DNA of 64,000 bases from Streptomyces hundungensis (lineage in GTDB: Bacteria > Actinomycetota > Actinomycetes > Streptomycetales > Streptomycetaceae), in the NCBI RefSeq assembly GCF_003627815.1, contig NZ_CP032698.1, positions 7,068,001-7,132,000 on the forward strand, written 5' to 3'. The translations under genes and the position numbers were made by a program. Each line of letters begins with the position of its first letter. The first letter of the stretch is position 1. The notes under the pieces were generated by a model, which saw nothing but the letters and a program-made list of their open reading frames with translations, did not search any database and was not told the DNA's origin. Below, piece by piece: positions 15,996-24,413 of this stretch.

Positions 15996-18902
15996 ATGCG
16001 CTTTCGCGGGAAGTCCATCCGCAGGAAGATCGTGGCGTTGCTGCTGGTGCCGCTCGTCTCCCTCACCGCGCTGTGGGGGTTCTCCACCTACCTCACCGGC
16101 CGCCAGGCCGGCGGCCTGATGGACGTGGCGCACATCGTCAAAAAGGTCGGCTACCCCATCGAGGACACCGTCCGCGTCCTCCAGCAGGAGCGCCGCCAGA
16201 CCCTGGTCTACCTCGCCGACCAGCGACCGTCCGACGCGCTCGCCTCGCTGCGCGGCCGCCGCGCCGCCACCGACGCCGCGCTCGCCAGGATCCGCGCCGC
16301 CGCCCACAACCCGAACGTCCGCGACGACCTCAAGCCCGCCGCGAAGGAACGCCTCAAGACCGTGCTCGACGGCTTCGACTCGCTGCCGGGACTGCGCCAG
16401 TCCGTCGAGCAGGGTACCGTCGACCGGCCCCAGGCGCTGGACTTCTACAACCGGCTCATCGACCCCTGCTACGGCTTCCTCACCAATCTCCACGCCCTGG
16501 AGAACGTGGAGATGGACAAGCAGGGCCGCGCCCTGGTCGGCATCACCCGGGCCCGCGAGATGCTCTCGCGCGAGGACGCCCTCGTCGCCTCCTCCCTGAT
16601 CACCCCGAGGACGACCGCCCCCGAACTGCGCCGGATATCCGACCTGGTGGCCAACCGGCGACTGCTCTACGAAACCGACCTGGAGAACCTCCCCCGGGCC
16701 GAACGCGACCGCTTCGAGCAGTACTGGAGCGGCCCCGACACCGAAGCGCTGCGCACCGCCGAGGCCGCCCTCCTCGACGCCGGGCCCGCCAAGGACCGGC
16801 ACATCGACGCCACCCGCTGGCAGCAGGCCGCGACCCCGGTGCTCGACCGCCTCGCCCAGATGGGAACCCAGGCCGGCAACCGCTACCAGGACCGGGTCGA
16901 GCCGGTCGCCTTCAACGTCGTGATGAAGGCGGTCCTCGCCGGAGTGCTCGGTCTGCTCGCCCTGCTGGTCTCCCTGTTCATGTCCGTACGCATCGGACGC
17001 GAACTGGTCCGCGACCTCACCCGGCTCCGCAAGGAGGCCCACGAGGCCTCCGGGGTGCGCCTGCCGAGCGTGATGCGGCGCCTGGCCGCCGGCGAACAGG
17101 TCGACGTGGAGACCGAGGCGCCGCGCCTCGACTACGAACGCGACGAGGTCGGCCAGGTGGGCCAGGCCCTCAACACCCTGCAACGCGCCGCCGTCGAGGC
17201 CGCCGTCAAACAGGCCGACATGCGCCGCGGCGTCTCCGAGGTCTTCGTGAACCTCGCCCGCCGCAACCAGGTGCTCCTGCACCGCCAGTTGACGCTCCTC
17301 GACGCCATGGAGCGGCGCACCGAGGACACCGACGAACTCGCCGACCTGTTCCGCCTCGACCACCTGACCACCCGTATGCGCCGACACGCCGAGGGCCTGG
17401 TGATCCTGTCCGGCGCCGCCGCCTCCCGCCAGTGGCGCAAGCCCGTCCAGCTCATGGACGTCGTACGCGCCGCGGTCGCCGAGGTCGAGGACTACGAGCG
17501 CATCGAGGTGCGCAGGCTGCCCCGGCTCGGCGTCGGCGGACCCGCCGTCGCCGACCTCACCCATCTGATCGCCGAACTCCTGGAGAACGCCACGGTGTTC
17601 TCGCCTCCGCACACCGCGGTCCAGGTGCACGGCGAGCGGGTCGCCAACGGTTTCACCCTGGAGATCCACGACCGCGGCCTCGGCATGGCCCCGGAGATCC
17701 TCCTCGACGCCAACCTGCGTCTCGCCGAGACCCCCGAGTTCGAGCTCTCCGACACCGACCGCCTCGGCCTGTTCGTGGTCAGCCGCCTCGCCCAGCGCCA
17801 GAACGTCCGCGTCTCGCTCCAGCCGTCCCCCTACGGCGGCACCACCGCCGTCGTGTTCATCCCGGCCACCCTGCTCACCGACGCGCCCGAGACGGAGGGC
17901 ACCGGCTTCCGGCTCGACCGCAAGGCCGCCCAAGCCGCCCAGGGCGACGGCAGGAGCGTCCCGGACGCCCCGCGCCGTGCGCTGTCGCCGCTGCCCGTGG
18001 GCATCCCCGGCCAGTCGGTCCTGGACGGCCCCGTCGAACTGGAGCCGTCCATCGACCCGTTGGGCTTCGACGAGCCCTCCGTGTTCGAGGCGCCGGTGGG
18101 ACGCGAGGGCATCGAGGCGGGGCGCAGTGGGCTGCTCCGCTCGGCGCGCCGGGCCGCCGGGTCCCCGGACGAACGCCAGCAACACGCGCAGGCCGCCGAC
18201 GAGGGCGAGGACCACGAGCCGCTGCCCCTGCCCCGCCGGCTGCGGGTGCCGACGCTGGTCAGCGACAACGGCCGGCGCGTCGACGGCCACGGGCGCGGCC
18301 ACCCGGCGTCCGAGCCCGAACCGGCCCCCCAGGAGCCCCGGGCCTTCGAGAGCCGGCTGCCCGAACGCCGCGCTTCCCAGCCGCCGCGTCCCGGCGACTC
18401 CCGGGCCGAGCCTTCGGCCCCGCAGCCCCTGCGCCCCGCACCGCGCCCCTCGGGGCTGACGCCGGTGCGGCCCGCCGGTCTCGCCGAGCCGTCCGGGTCG
18501 GGCCCCGCCAACCCGGCGGACCTGCCGGGCGCGCCCAGCTCGGCGCCGTCCTGGGGCAGCCTGCCCGAAGCGCCGCCCGAGGGCGGTGCGCCGCTCGGCA
18601 GGCGTCTGGGGGCGAGCCCCGACGGCGAGGCACAGCTCGGCGGGCTTCCCCGCCGGGTCCGCCAGGCGAGCCTGGCCCCCCAGCTCAAGGCCGCCGAGGG
18701 CCACCACGCCGCGTCCGCGACCGACGAAGGACCCGATCCGGAGCGCGACGCCGACGAGGTGCGCGACAGGATGGCCTCGCTCCAGCGCGGCTGGCAGCGC
18801 GGCCGCAGGTACAACGACGCTTCGGACACCGCGGAAGGACCATCCGCGCCGGCCCGGGGCGACACCGCACGACGAACCACACCGGAGGGGGACGGTCGAT
18901 GA
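15996..18902 (+). CDS. cvnA: Conservon sensor kinase-like protein CvnA (nitrate-sensing domain, HATPase)
   Basis: The 968-residue protein has TM1 at about 12-32, a helical extracytoplasmic nitrate-sensor-type domain (about 50-300) and TM2 at about 307-330. A HAMP-like linker follows, and a GHKL ATPase domain with N-box LIAELLENATVFSPP (about 525) and G1 motif DRGLGMAPE (about 559). The last 330 residues are disordered and rich in Pro, Arg and Glu. Conservon kinases are thought to signal to the roadblock, DUF742 and GTPase proteins encoded next. ATG 15996 has a GGGGGAGG site. The stop overlaps cvnB (ATGA). Which of the several Streptomyces conservons this is cannot be told by eye. Confidence 0.93.
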   Translation: MRFRGKSIRRKIVALLLVPLVSLTALWGFSTYLTGRQAGGLMDVAHIVKKVGYPIEDTVRVLQQERRQTLVYLADQRPSDALASLRGRRAATDAALARIRAAAHNPNVRDDLKPAAKERLKTVLDGFDSLPGLRQSVEQGTVDRPQALDFYNRLIDPCYGFLTNLHALENVEMDKQGRALVGITRAREMLSREDALVASSLITPRTTAPELRRISDLVANRRLLYETDLENLPRAERDRFEQYWSGPDTEALRTAEAALLDAGPAKDRHIDATRWQQAATPVLDRLAQMGTQAGNRYQDRVEPVAFNVVMKAVLAGVLGLLALLVSLFMSVRIGRELVRDLTRLRKEAHEASGVRLPSVMRRLAAGEQVDVETEAPRLDYERDEVGQVGQALNTLQRAAVEAAVKQADMRRGVSEVFVNLARRNQVLLHRQLTLLDAMERRTEDTDELADLFRLDHLTTRMRRHAEGLVILSGAAASRQWRKPVQLMDVVRAAVAEVEDYERIEVRRLPRLGVGGPAVADLTHLIAELLENATVFSPPHTAVQVHGERVANGFTLEIHDRGLGMAPEILLDANLRLAETPEFELSDTDRLGLFVVSRLAQRQNVRVSLQPSPYGGTTAVVFIPATLLTDAPETEGTGFRLDRKAAQAAQGDGRSVPDAPRRALSPLPVGIPGQSVLDGPVELEPSIDPLGFDEPSVFEAPVGREGIEAGRSGLLRSARRAAGSPDERQQHAQAADEGEDHEPLPLPRRLRVPTLVSDNGRRVDGHGRGHPASEPEPAPQEPRAFESRLPERRASQPPRPGDSRAEPSAPQPLRPAPRPSGLTPVRPAGLAEPSGSGPANPADLPGAPSSAPSWGSLPEAPPEGGAPLGRRLGASPDGEAQLGGLPRRVRQASLAPQLKAAEGHHAASATDEGPDPERDADEVRDRMASLQRGWQRGRRYNDASDTAEGPSAPARGDTARRTTPEGDGR

Positions 18903-19345
18903 CCGCGCCACAAGACTCAGCCGCAGCACGCAACGCCACCGGGAGCGGTTCCGGCGAACTCAACTGGCTCCTCGACGAGTTGGTCGACCGCGTCGGCTCC
19001 ATCCGCAAGGCCCTGGTGCTCTCCAGCGACGGCCTCGCCACCGGCACCTCGCGCGATCTGACCCGCGAGGACGGTGAGCACCTGGCGGCCGTCGCCTCGG
19101 GTTTCCACAGCCTCGCCAAGGGCGTCGGCCGCCACTTCGAGGCGGGCAAGGTCCGCCAGACCGTCGTGGAACTCGACGACGCCTTCCTCTTCGTGACGGC
19201 CGCCGGTGACGGCAGCTGTCTGGCCGTCCTGTCCGACGCCGACTCCGACGTCGGACAGGTCGCCTATGAGATGACCCTGATGGTCAAGCGGGTCGGCGTC
19301 CATCTGACCACCGCACCACGGACCGGCCTGCGCACCGGAGGGTGA
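18899..19345 (+). CDS. cvnB: Roadblock/LC7 domain protein CvnB
   Basis: The 148-residue protein matches the conservon roadblock/LC7 family: ELNWLLDELVDRVGSIRKALVLSSDGLATG, then HLAAVASGFHSLAKGVGRHFE and the C-terminal VGQVAYEMTLMVKRVG. Roadblock proteins regulate small GTPases of the MglA/CvnD type. The ATG overlaps the cvnA stop. The N-terminal 18 residues are disordered. It is followed by cvnC after 27 bp. Confidence 0.93.
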   Translation: MTAPQDSAAARNATGSGSGELNWLLDELVDRVGSIRKALVLSSDGLATGTSRDLTREDGEHLAAVASGFHSLAKGVGRHFEAGKVRQTVVELDDAFLFVTAAGDGSCLAVLSDADSDVGQVAYEMTLMVKRVGVHLTTAPRTGLRTGG

Positions 19346-19372
19346 GGGGGCGCGCCATGAGCGGGGGACACG

Positions 19373-19816
19373 ATGAGTGACCCGGACCAGCGGGCCGAGG
19401 ACCAGGTGAGGGACGCCTCGGGGGTGGCCGCCCCGGGCCGGCCGCACCACTGGTTCGACGACGACGCCGGCCCGGTGGTGCGTCCGTACGCCATGACCCG
19501 GGGCCGTACCACCAGCGTCGGCCAGCACCGGCTCGACCTGATCGCCGTGGTCGTCCCGGAACCCGCCGCCGACGACCCGGGCCGCGACCAGACGCTCTCA
19601 CCGGAGCACGTGGAGATCGTCGAACGCTGCGGTGACTCGCCGCAGTCGATCGCCGAGCTCGCGGCCGGGCTCGACCTCCCCGTCGGGGTGGTCCGGGTCC
19701 TGGTCGGCGACCTGGTCGCCGACGCCCTGGTGCACGTAACCCGACCCGTTCCGCCGGCCGAGCTGCCGGACGAGTCCCTTCTCCGCGAGGTGATCAATGG
19801 CCTTCGGGCGCTCTAG
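19373..19816 (+). CDS. cvnC: DUF742 protein CvnC
   Basis: The 147-residue protein has the DUF742 core: VRPYAMTRGRTTS, then EHVEIVERCGDSPQSIAELAAGLDLPVGVVRVLVGDLVADALVHV, which is a winged-helix-like segment, and an end in LLREVINGLRAL. ATG 19373 has a GGGGGA site; the ATG at 19357 gives only seven codons. The last 20 bp overlap the start of cvnD, so translation is coupled. It is part of the four-gene conservon. Confidence 0.93.
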   Translation: MSDPDQRAEDQVRDASGVAAPGRPHHWFDDDAGPVVRPYAMTRGRTTSVGQHRLDLIAVVVPEPAADDPGRDQTLSPEHVEIVERCGDSPQSIAELAAGLDLPVGVVRVLVGDLVADALVHVTRPVPPAELPDESLLREVINGLRAL

Positions 19817-20402
19817 CCGCAGGAAGCGGCACGTCGATCCGGTGACGCTCAAGATCCTCGTCGCCGGCGGCTTCGGCGTCGGCAAGACCACGTTGGTCGG
19901 CGCGGTGAGCGAGATCCGGCCCCTGCGCACCGAGGAACGGCTCAGCGAGGCGGGCCGCCCGATCGACGACCTGGCCGGTGTGGAGGGCAAGAACACCACC
20001 ACCGTGGCCATGGACTTCGGGCGCATCACGCTCCGCGAGGACCTGGTGCTCTACCTCTTCGGCACCCCCGGCCAGGACCGGTTCTGGTTCCTGTGGGACG
20101 AACTCGCCCAGGGAGCGCTCGGGGCCGTCGTCCTCGCCGACACCCGCCGTCTTGAGGACTGCTTCGCCGGCATCGACTACTTCGAACGGCGCGGCATCCC
20201 GTTCACCGTCGCGGTCAACTGCTTCGACGAAGCGGCCCGTTACCCCGCCGACACGGTACGCGCGGCCCTCGACCTCGACCCCGAGGTGCCGCTGCTCATG
20301 TGTGACGCGCGGGTGCGCGAGTCCGTCAAGGAGATCCTCGTCGGGGTGGTCGAGCACGCCATGGAGATGTCGGCCAAGTCCCGCCAGCCCGCGACGACGT
20401 GA
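19797..20402 (+). CDS. cvnD: Conservon GTPase CvnD (ATP/GTP-binding protein)
   Basis: The 201-residue small GTPase has a P-loop GGFGVGKT at residues 24-31, a switch-I threonine in EGKNTTTVAMDFG, and the G3 motif LFGTPGQDRFWFLWDEL. The usual NKxD base-recognition motif is replaced by NCFDEA, as is typical for this family. It is expected to be the output of the CvnA-B-C module at the membrane. It overlaps cvnC by 20 bp. A strong hairpin follows the stop. Confidence 0.94.
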   Translation: MAFGRSSRRKRHVDPVTLKILVAGGFGVGKTTLVGAVSEIRPLRTEERLSEAGRPIDDLAGVEGKNTTTVAMDFGRITLREDLVLYLFGTPGQDRFWFLWDELAQGALGAVVLADTRRLEDCFAGIDYFERRGIPFTVAVNCFDEAARYPADTVRAALDLDPEVPLLMCDARVRESVKEILVGVVEHAMEMSAKSRQPATT

Positions 20403-20416
20403 GCCCGTGCGCGTGA

Positions 20417-20454
20417 CGCGGCCCGTACCTCCGCCGACCGGGGTACGGGCCGCG
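20417..20454. terminator. Bidirectional hairpin terminator between cvnD and glpK
   Basis: A 13-bp perfect stem (CGCGGCCCGTACC / GGTACGGGCCGCG) with a 12-nt loop lies between the convergent stops of cvnD (20402) and glpK (20467). Confidence 0.7.
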
Positions 20455-20466
20455 CGTGCGCGAGGG

Positions 20467-21978
20467 CTACCGGTCGCCCTCTTCGTGCCAGTCCAGACTG
20501 CGCTCCACCGCCTTGCGCCAGCGGGCGTACTCGCGTTCACGGACCGGGCCCGCCATGCGCGGCGACCACTGCGCGTCGCGCCGCCAGTGCGCGGCCAGTT
20601 CGTCGAGGCCCGACCAGACACCGGTGGCGAGCCCCGCGGCGTAGGCCGCTCCCAGACAGGTCGTCTCGGACACCTCGGGGCGAATGACGGGGACGCCGAG
20701 CACATCGGCCTGATGCTGCATCAGAAGGTTGTTGACGGTCATCCCGCCGTCCACCTTCAGCGTCGTGATGGGCACGCCCGAGTCCTGGAACATGGCGTCG
20801 ACGACCTCACGGGTCTGCCAGCTCGTCGCCTCCAGGACGGCGCGCGCCAGATGCGCCTTCGTCACGTAGCGGGTAAGGCCCGTGATGACGCCCCGCGCGT
20901 CGGAACGCCAGTAGGGCGCGAAGAGCCCCGAGAAGGCGGGCACGATGTACGCCCCGCCGTTGTCATCGACGCTCGCCGCCAGGGATTCGATCTCATCGGC
21001 ACTGCGAATGATGCCGAGCTGGTCGCGGAACCACTGCACCAGCGCGCCGGTGATCGCGATCGAGCCCTCAAGGCAGTAGACCGGCGGCTGCTCCCCGATC
21101 CGGTAACCGACCGTGGTGATCAGCCCGTTCTTCGAAGGGACCGGCGTGGTGCCGGTGTTGAGGAGCAGGAAACTCCCCGTGCCGTACGTGTTCTTCGCGC
21201 TCCCCGTCTCGAAGCAGGCCTGTCCGAAGACCGCCGCCTGCTGGTCGCCGAGCGCGGAGGCGACGGGCACACCCGCCACCTGGCCGACGGCGGTCCCGTA
21301 CACCTCCGCCGATGAGCGGATCTCGGGGAGCATCGCCCGGGGCACGTTCATCGCGGCGAGGATCCCGGGGTCCCACTCCAGGGTCGTCAGGTCCATCAGC
21401 AGGGTGCGGGAGGCGTTGGTGACGTCGGTGACGTGGATGCCGCCGGACGTGCCGCCCGTCAGGTTCCAGATGAGCCAGGAGTCGATGGTTCCGAACGCGA
21501 TCTCACCGCGTTCGGCGCGGGTGCGCAGCCCGGGCACGTTGTCGAGCAGCCAGGCCGCCTTGGGCCCGGAGAAGTAGCTGGCCAGCGGCAGACCGGTCAC
21601 GTCGCGGAACCGGTCCTGCCCGTGGTCGCCGCCCAGTTCGTGGCAGAGCGCGGAGGTCCGGGTGTCCTGCCAGACGATCGCGTTGTGCACGGGCTTGCCG
21701 GTCGCCCGGTCCCACAGCACGGTCGTCTCGCGCTGGTTGGTGATGCCGAGCGCGCTGAGCTGCCCGGCGCGCAGCCCGGCCCTGGCGAGCGCGCCCGCCA
21801 CCACGGCCTGCACCTTGGACCAGATCTCGGCGGCGTCGTGCTCCACCCAGCCGGGCTTGGGGAAGATCTGCCGGTGCTCCCGCTGGTCGACGGCGACGAT
21901 CGCCCCGTCCTGGTTGAAAATGATGCAGCGGCTGGAGGTGGTGCCCTGGTCGATGGAGGCGACGAACCTGTCCGTCAT
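20467..21978 (-). CDS. glpK: Glycerol kinase
   Basis: The 503-residue FGGY kinase phosphorylates glycerol to sn-glycerol-3-phosphate. Diagnostic segments include [17 protein letters not shown] at the N-terminus, [53 protein letters not shown] and the C-terminal [15 protein letters not shown] and [15 protein letters not shown] 21978 is preceded by AGGGG. A longer in-frame extension lacks conservation. No glpF or glpD is adjacent, so glycerol uptake and oxidation must be encoded elsewhere. The length matches the family and all motifs look intact. Confidence 0.96.
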   Translation of the reverse strand: MTDRFVASIDQGTTSSRCIIFNQDGAIVAVDQREHRQIFPKPGWVEHDAAEIWSKVQAVVAGALARAGLRAGQLSALGITNQRETTVLWDRATGKPVHNAIVWQDTRTSALCHELGGDHGQDRFRDVTGLPLASYFSGPKAAWLLDNVPGLRTRAERGEIAFGTIDSWLIWNLTGGTSGGIHVTDVTNASRTLLMDLTTLEWDPGILAAMNVPRAMLPEIRSSAEVYGTAVGQVAGVPVASALGDQQAAVFGQACFETGSAKNTYGTGSFLLLNTGTTPVPSKNGLITTVGYRIGEQPPVYCLEGSIAITGALVQWFRDQLGIIRSADEIESLAASVDDNGGAYIVPAFSGLFAPYWRSDARGVITGLTRYVTKAHLARAVLEATSWQTREVVDAMFQDSGVPITTLKVDGGMTVNNLLMQHQADVLGVPVIRPEVSETTCLGAAYAAGLATGVWSGLDELAAHWRRDAQWSPRMAGPVREREYARWRKAVERSLDWHEEGDR

Positions 21979-22120
21979 GGCTACCCCTGGTTCTCTGGCC
22001 GCGGTCGAGCGAGGCCGCGGGGTGGACGGGGCCACCCAGCGCCCCACCCGGCGATACCGAGAGACAACGGGCAGTTTTCACCGGCCATGACGGGTCGTCA
22101 AGGTCGTGCACACGCTCGGG

Positions 22121-23311
22121 TCAGCGCACCGCCACCACCGCCGAGCCGTGCCCGAACAGGCCCTGGTTCGCGGTGATCCCCACCCGTGCCCCTTCGACCT
22201 GACGGGCTCCGCAGACGCCCCTCAACTGCCAGGTCAGTTCGCATACTTGGGCGATGGCCTGGGCGGGCACGGCCTCCCCGAACGACGCCAGGCCGCCACT
22301 GGTGTTGACCGGGATCCGGCCCGTCAGCGAGGTCATCCCGTCCCTGACGAGCTTGGCCCCCTCGCCGGGTCCGCACAGCCCGAGGTCCTCGTACCACTGG
22401 AGTTCCAGGGCGGTGGACAGGTCGTACACCTCGGCCAGCGACACCTCCTCGGGCCCGATGCCCGCCTCCTCGTAGGCGGCCCGGGCGATGGAGGCACGGA
22501 ACGAGTGCGGCGAGGGCGCGACGGTGGCCGCCGAGTCGGTCGCGATGTCGGGGAGGTCCAGGACCGTGCGGGGGAAGGTGGGGGTGACGGTGGAGACCGC
22601 GCGGATCCGGACCGGGTCGCCGGCGCCGTGCCGGCGTGCGAAGTCCATGCTGGTCAGGACCAGGGCCGCGGCGCCGTCCGAGGTGGCGCAGATGTCGAGC
22701 AGGCGCAGCGGGTCGGCGACCACCGCGGAGGCGGCGACCTCCTCGATGGTGACGGCCTTGCGGTAGCGGGCGTTCGGATTGAGCGCGCCCAGGGCCGCGT
22801 TCTTCACCTTGACGCGGGCGAAGTCGTCGACGGTGTCGCCGTGCAGGGCCATCCGGCGCCTGGCGTACAGGCCGAAGTAGGCCGGGTTGGTGGCGCCCAG
22901 CACCCGGAACCGCAGCCAGTCCGGGTCGTCGGGCCGCTCGCCCCCGGCCGGCGCGAAGAACCCCTTCGGCGCGGCATCGGCGCCCACGACCAGCACCACG
23001 TCCGCCAGACCCGCCAGGATCTGCGCCCGGGCCGCGCCGATGGCCTGGGCCCCGGAGGCACAGGCCGCGTACACGCTGGTCACCCGGGCGCCCTGCCAGC
23101 CGAGCGCCCGCGCGAAGGTCGCGCCCGCCACATGGCCCGGATAGCCGCCGCGCACGGTGTCCGCGCCCACCACCGCCTGGACGTCGCGCCAGTCGACGCC
23201 GGCGTCGGCGAGCGCGGCCCGGGCCGCTACGGTCCCGTACTCGACGAAACTCCGTCCCCACTTGCCCCACGGGTGCATTCCCGCACCCAGGACCGCGATG
23301 TCCGCGCTCAC
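22121..23311 (-). CDS. Thiolase-family protein (SCP2/lipid-transfer-type acetyl-CoA acetyltransferase)
   Basis: The 396-residue thiolase-like protein has the nucleophile cysteine in VYAACASGAQA (Cys84), the GLASFGEAVPAQA region and the C-terminal GLFGHGSAVVA. It belongs to the actinobacterial SCP-x-like group that pairs with a DUF35 protein, as in steroid or branched acyl-CoA side-chain degradation (retro-aldol or thiolytic steps). GTG 23311 overlaps the DUF35 stop as GTGA, so the two are co-translated and probably form a heteromer. The substrate is unknown. Confidence 0.88.
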   Translation of the reverse strand: MSADIAVLGAGMHPWGKWGRSFVEYGTVAARAALADAGVDWRDVQAVVGADTVRGGYPGHVAGATFARALGWQGARVTSVYAACASGAQAIGAARAQILAGLADVVLVVGADAAPKGFFAPAGGERPDDPDWLRFRVLGATNPAYFGLYARRRMALHGDTVDDFARVKVKNAALGALNPNARYRKAVTIEEVAASAVVADPLRLLDICATSDGAAALVLTSMDFARRHGAGDPVRIRAVSTVTPTFPRTVLDLPDIATDSAATVAPSPHSFRASIARAAYEEAGIGPEEVSLAEVYDLSTALELQWYEDLGLCGPGEGAKLVRDGMTSLTGRIPVNTSGGLASFGEAVPAQAIAQVCELTWQLRGVCGARQVEGARVGITANQGLFGHGSAVVAVR

Positions 23312-23778
23312 GCCGCCACCCCCACGGGCCGCCAGTGCCAGGTCGTCCACGTGGTCCCGGCGTCCTCGTCGAGCACCCCCGCCACCACCTCGACCTCCAT
23401 CCCGACCGCCAGATCGGTGACGCCGACCCCGGGGGCCGCCTGCCCGAGCACCACCATGTGCTCGGCCGCCAGCTCGACGGCGACAAGCACATAGGGTTCC
23501 CATTCCGCATGGGGGTCGGACACATAGGGGGCGGGCGGGCGGTAGCGCGCGTCGGTGTACGACCACACACGGCCCCGCCGGGACAGCGGCACCTCCGTCA
23601 GTTCGCCGCCCGCGCATCCCGGGTTGCGGCAGAAGGCGTCCTCGCGCGGAAAGAAGACGGTGGAGCAGGCGGCGCAGCGGGTGCCGAGCAGTCGGAAGTC
23701 CTGCCCCTGGGCGTCCGTGAACCAGCCCGCGACCACTGGTGTGCGTGAGCGTGCGTCTGTCAAGGCCCCTCCCGGCAC
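23308..23778 (-). CDS. Zn-ribbon/OB-fold DUF35 protein (thiolase partner)
   Basis: The 156-residue protein has a rubredoxin-like zinc ribbon with Cys35, Cys38, Cys50 and Cys55 (CAACSTVFF, CRNPGC), followed by an OB fold (RGRVWSYTDARYRPPAPY, VGMEVEVVAGVL). DUF35 proteins bind acyl-CoA thiolases or dehydratases as an accessory subunit, and the next gene is such a thiolase. The start is uncertain: GTG 23778 lies six bases from a palindromic operator and would need a leaderless transcript, while TTG 23763 has GGGAGGGG immediately upstream. Confidence 0.87.
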   Translation of the reverse strand: MPGGALTDARSRTPVVAGWFTDAQGQDFRLLGTRCAACSTVFFPREDAFCRNPGCAGGELTEVPLSRRGRVWSYTDARYRPPAPYVSDPHAEWEPYVLVAVELAAEHMVVLGQAAPGVGVTDLAVGMEVEVVAGVLDEDAGTTWTTWHWRPVGVAA

Positions 23779-23783
23779 TCACA

Positions 23784-23800
23784 TCTGACGGAACGTCAGA
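23784..23800. promoter_or_regulatory. TetR-type palindromic operator before the DUF35-thiolase pair
   Basis: TCTGACGGAACGTCAGA is a 7-bp perfect inverted repeat with a 3-nt centre, placed just upstream of the DUF35 start. TGACG/CGTCA half-sites of this spacing are typical of TetR-family regulators of acyl-CoA genes. No TetR gene is in the window. Confidence 0.6.
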
Positions 23801-23855
23801 AGTGTGCCATGGGCAACCGGAGTTGGGGAGGGGCGGTCGCGGGCGGGCCCCCGGC

Positions 23856-24212
23856 TCAGCGGTTTTCGGCGAGCCACTTCGCGGCGATCTCCCCGAGCTC
23901 GCGGTCGCGCCCGGCCAGCATCATCGCGATCATCTGCCGGTCCCCGCGCAGCGACCAGGCGGGGTGCCCGAAGGTGGCGGGGTTGTTCTTCTCGATGAAC
24001 CAGTGCGCGGGCCAGGCGGTCCCGTATCCGATGAGCGGCAGCGCGAGGGCGTACCGCCCCCGCCCGCGTGCGAGTCCGTACGCGGTGAGCGCGAGCCCGG
24101 TGAGGGTGCCCGTGAGATGGACCCACCGGGTGGCGGCCCGCGAGTGCATCGCCACGTAGTAGGGCCAGAACTCCTCGTACGAATCGAACGTCGGCTTCGT
24201 CGTGTGCGTCAT
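23856..24212 (-). CDS. DUF962 / Mpo1-like membrane protein
   Basis: The 118-residue protein fits the DUF962 (yeast Mpo1/YGL010w) family. It has FDSYEEFWPYYVAMHSRAATRWVHLTGT, in which the conserved His residues lie, two hydrophobic segments, and GTAWPAHWFIEKNNPATFGHPAWSLRGD. Yeast Mpo1 is a dioxygenase acting on 2-hydroxy fatty acids, but bacterial roles are largely untested. ATG 24212 is the only sensible start. The gene stands alone on the minus strand, downstream of the VanX-like gene and separated from it by a hairpin. Confidence 0.85.
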   Translation of the reverse strand: MTHTTKPTFDSYEEFWPYYVAMHSRAATRWVHLTGTLTGLALTAYGLARGRGRYALALPLIGYGTAWPAHWFIEKNNPATFGHPAWSLRGDRQMIAMMLAGRDRELGEIAAKWLAENR

Positions 24213-24273
24213 ACGGCAGAACCTATGCGCTGTGCGGAGAACCGGATACGGCTCCTTCGCGTCCAGGAAGACA

Positions 24274-24318
24274 GAGCGGGCGCCCGGGACCCACGGGGGT
24301 GGCCCCGGCCGCCCGCTC
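24274..24318 (-). terminator. Hairpin downstream of the VanX-like gene
   Basis: GAGCGGGCG-CCCGGG pairs with CCCCGG-CCGCCCGCTC across a short loop. It lies between the stop of the VanX-like gene (24414) and the start of the DUF962 gene (24212). Confidence 0.5.
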
Positions 24319-24413
24319 GTACCCGGATCACGGCCTCAAGTGGAATACGGCCCGCAAGACGTCCGCGCCGAACATGCCAGGGCGAGCGGCGAAACCGGAA
24401 TGCGGCGCCGGGC

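Noticed and set aside
15960..18929. 989-codon minus-strand ORF opposite cvnA
   Set aside because: Shadow frame; cvnA on the plus strand has a full domain set and a strong ribosome site.
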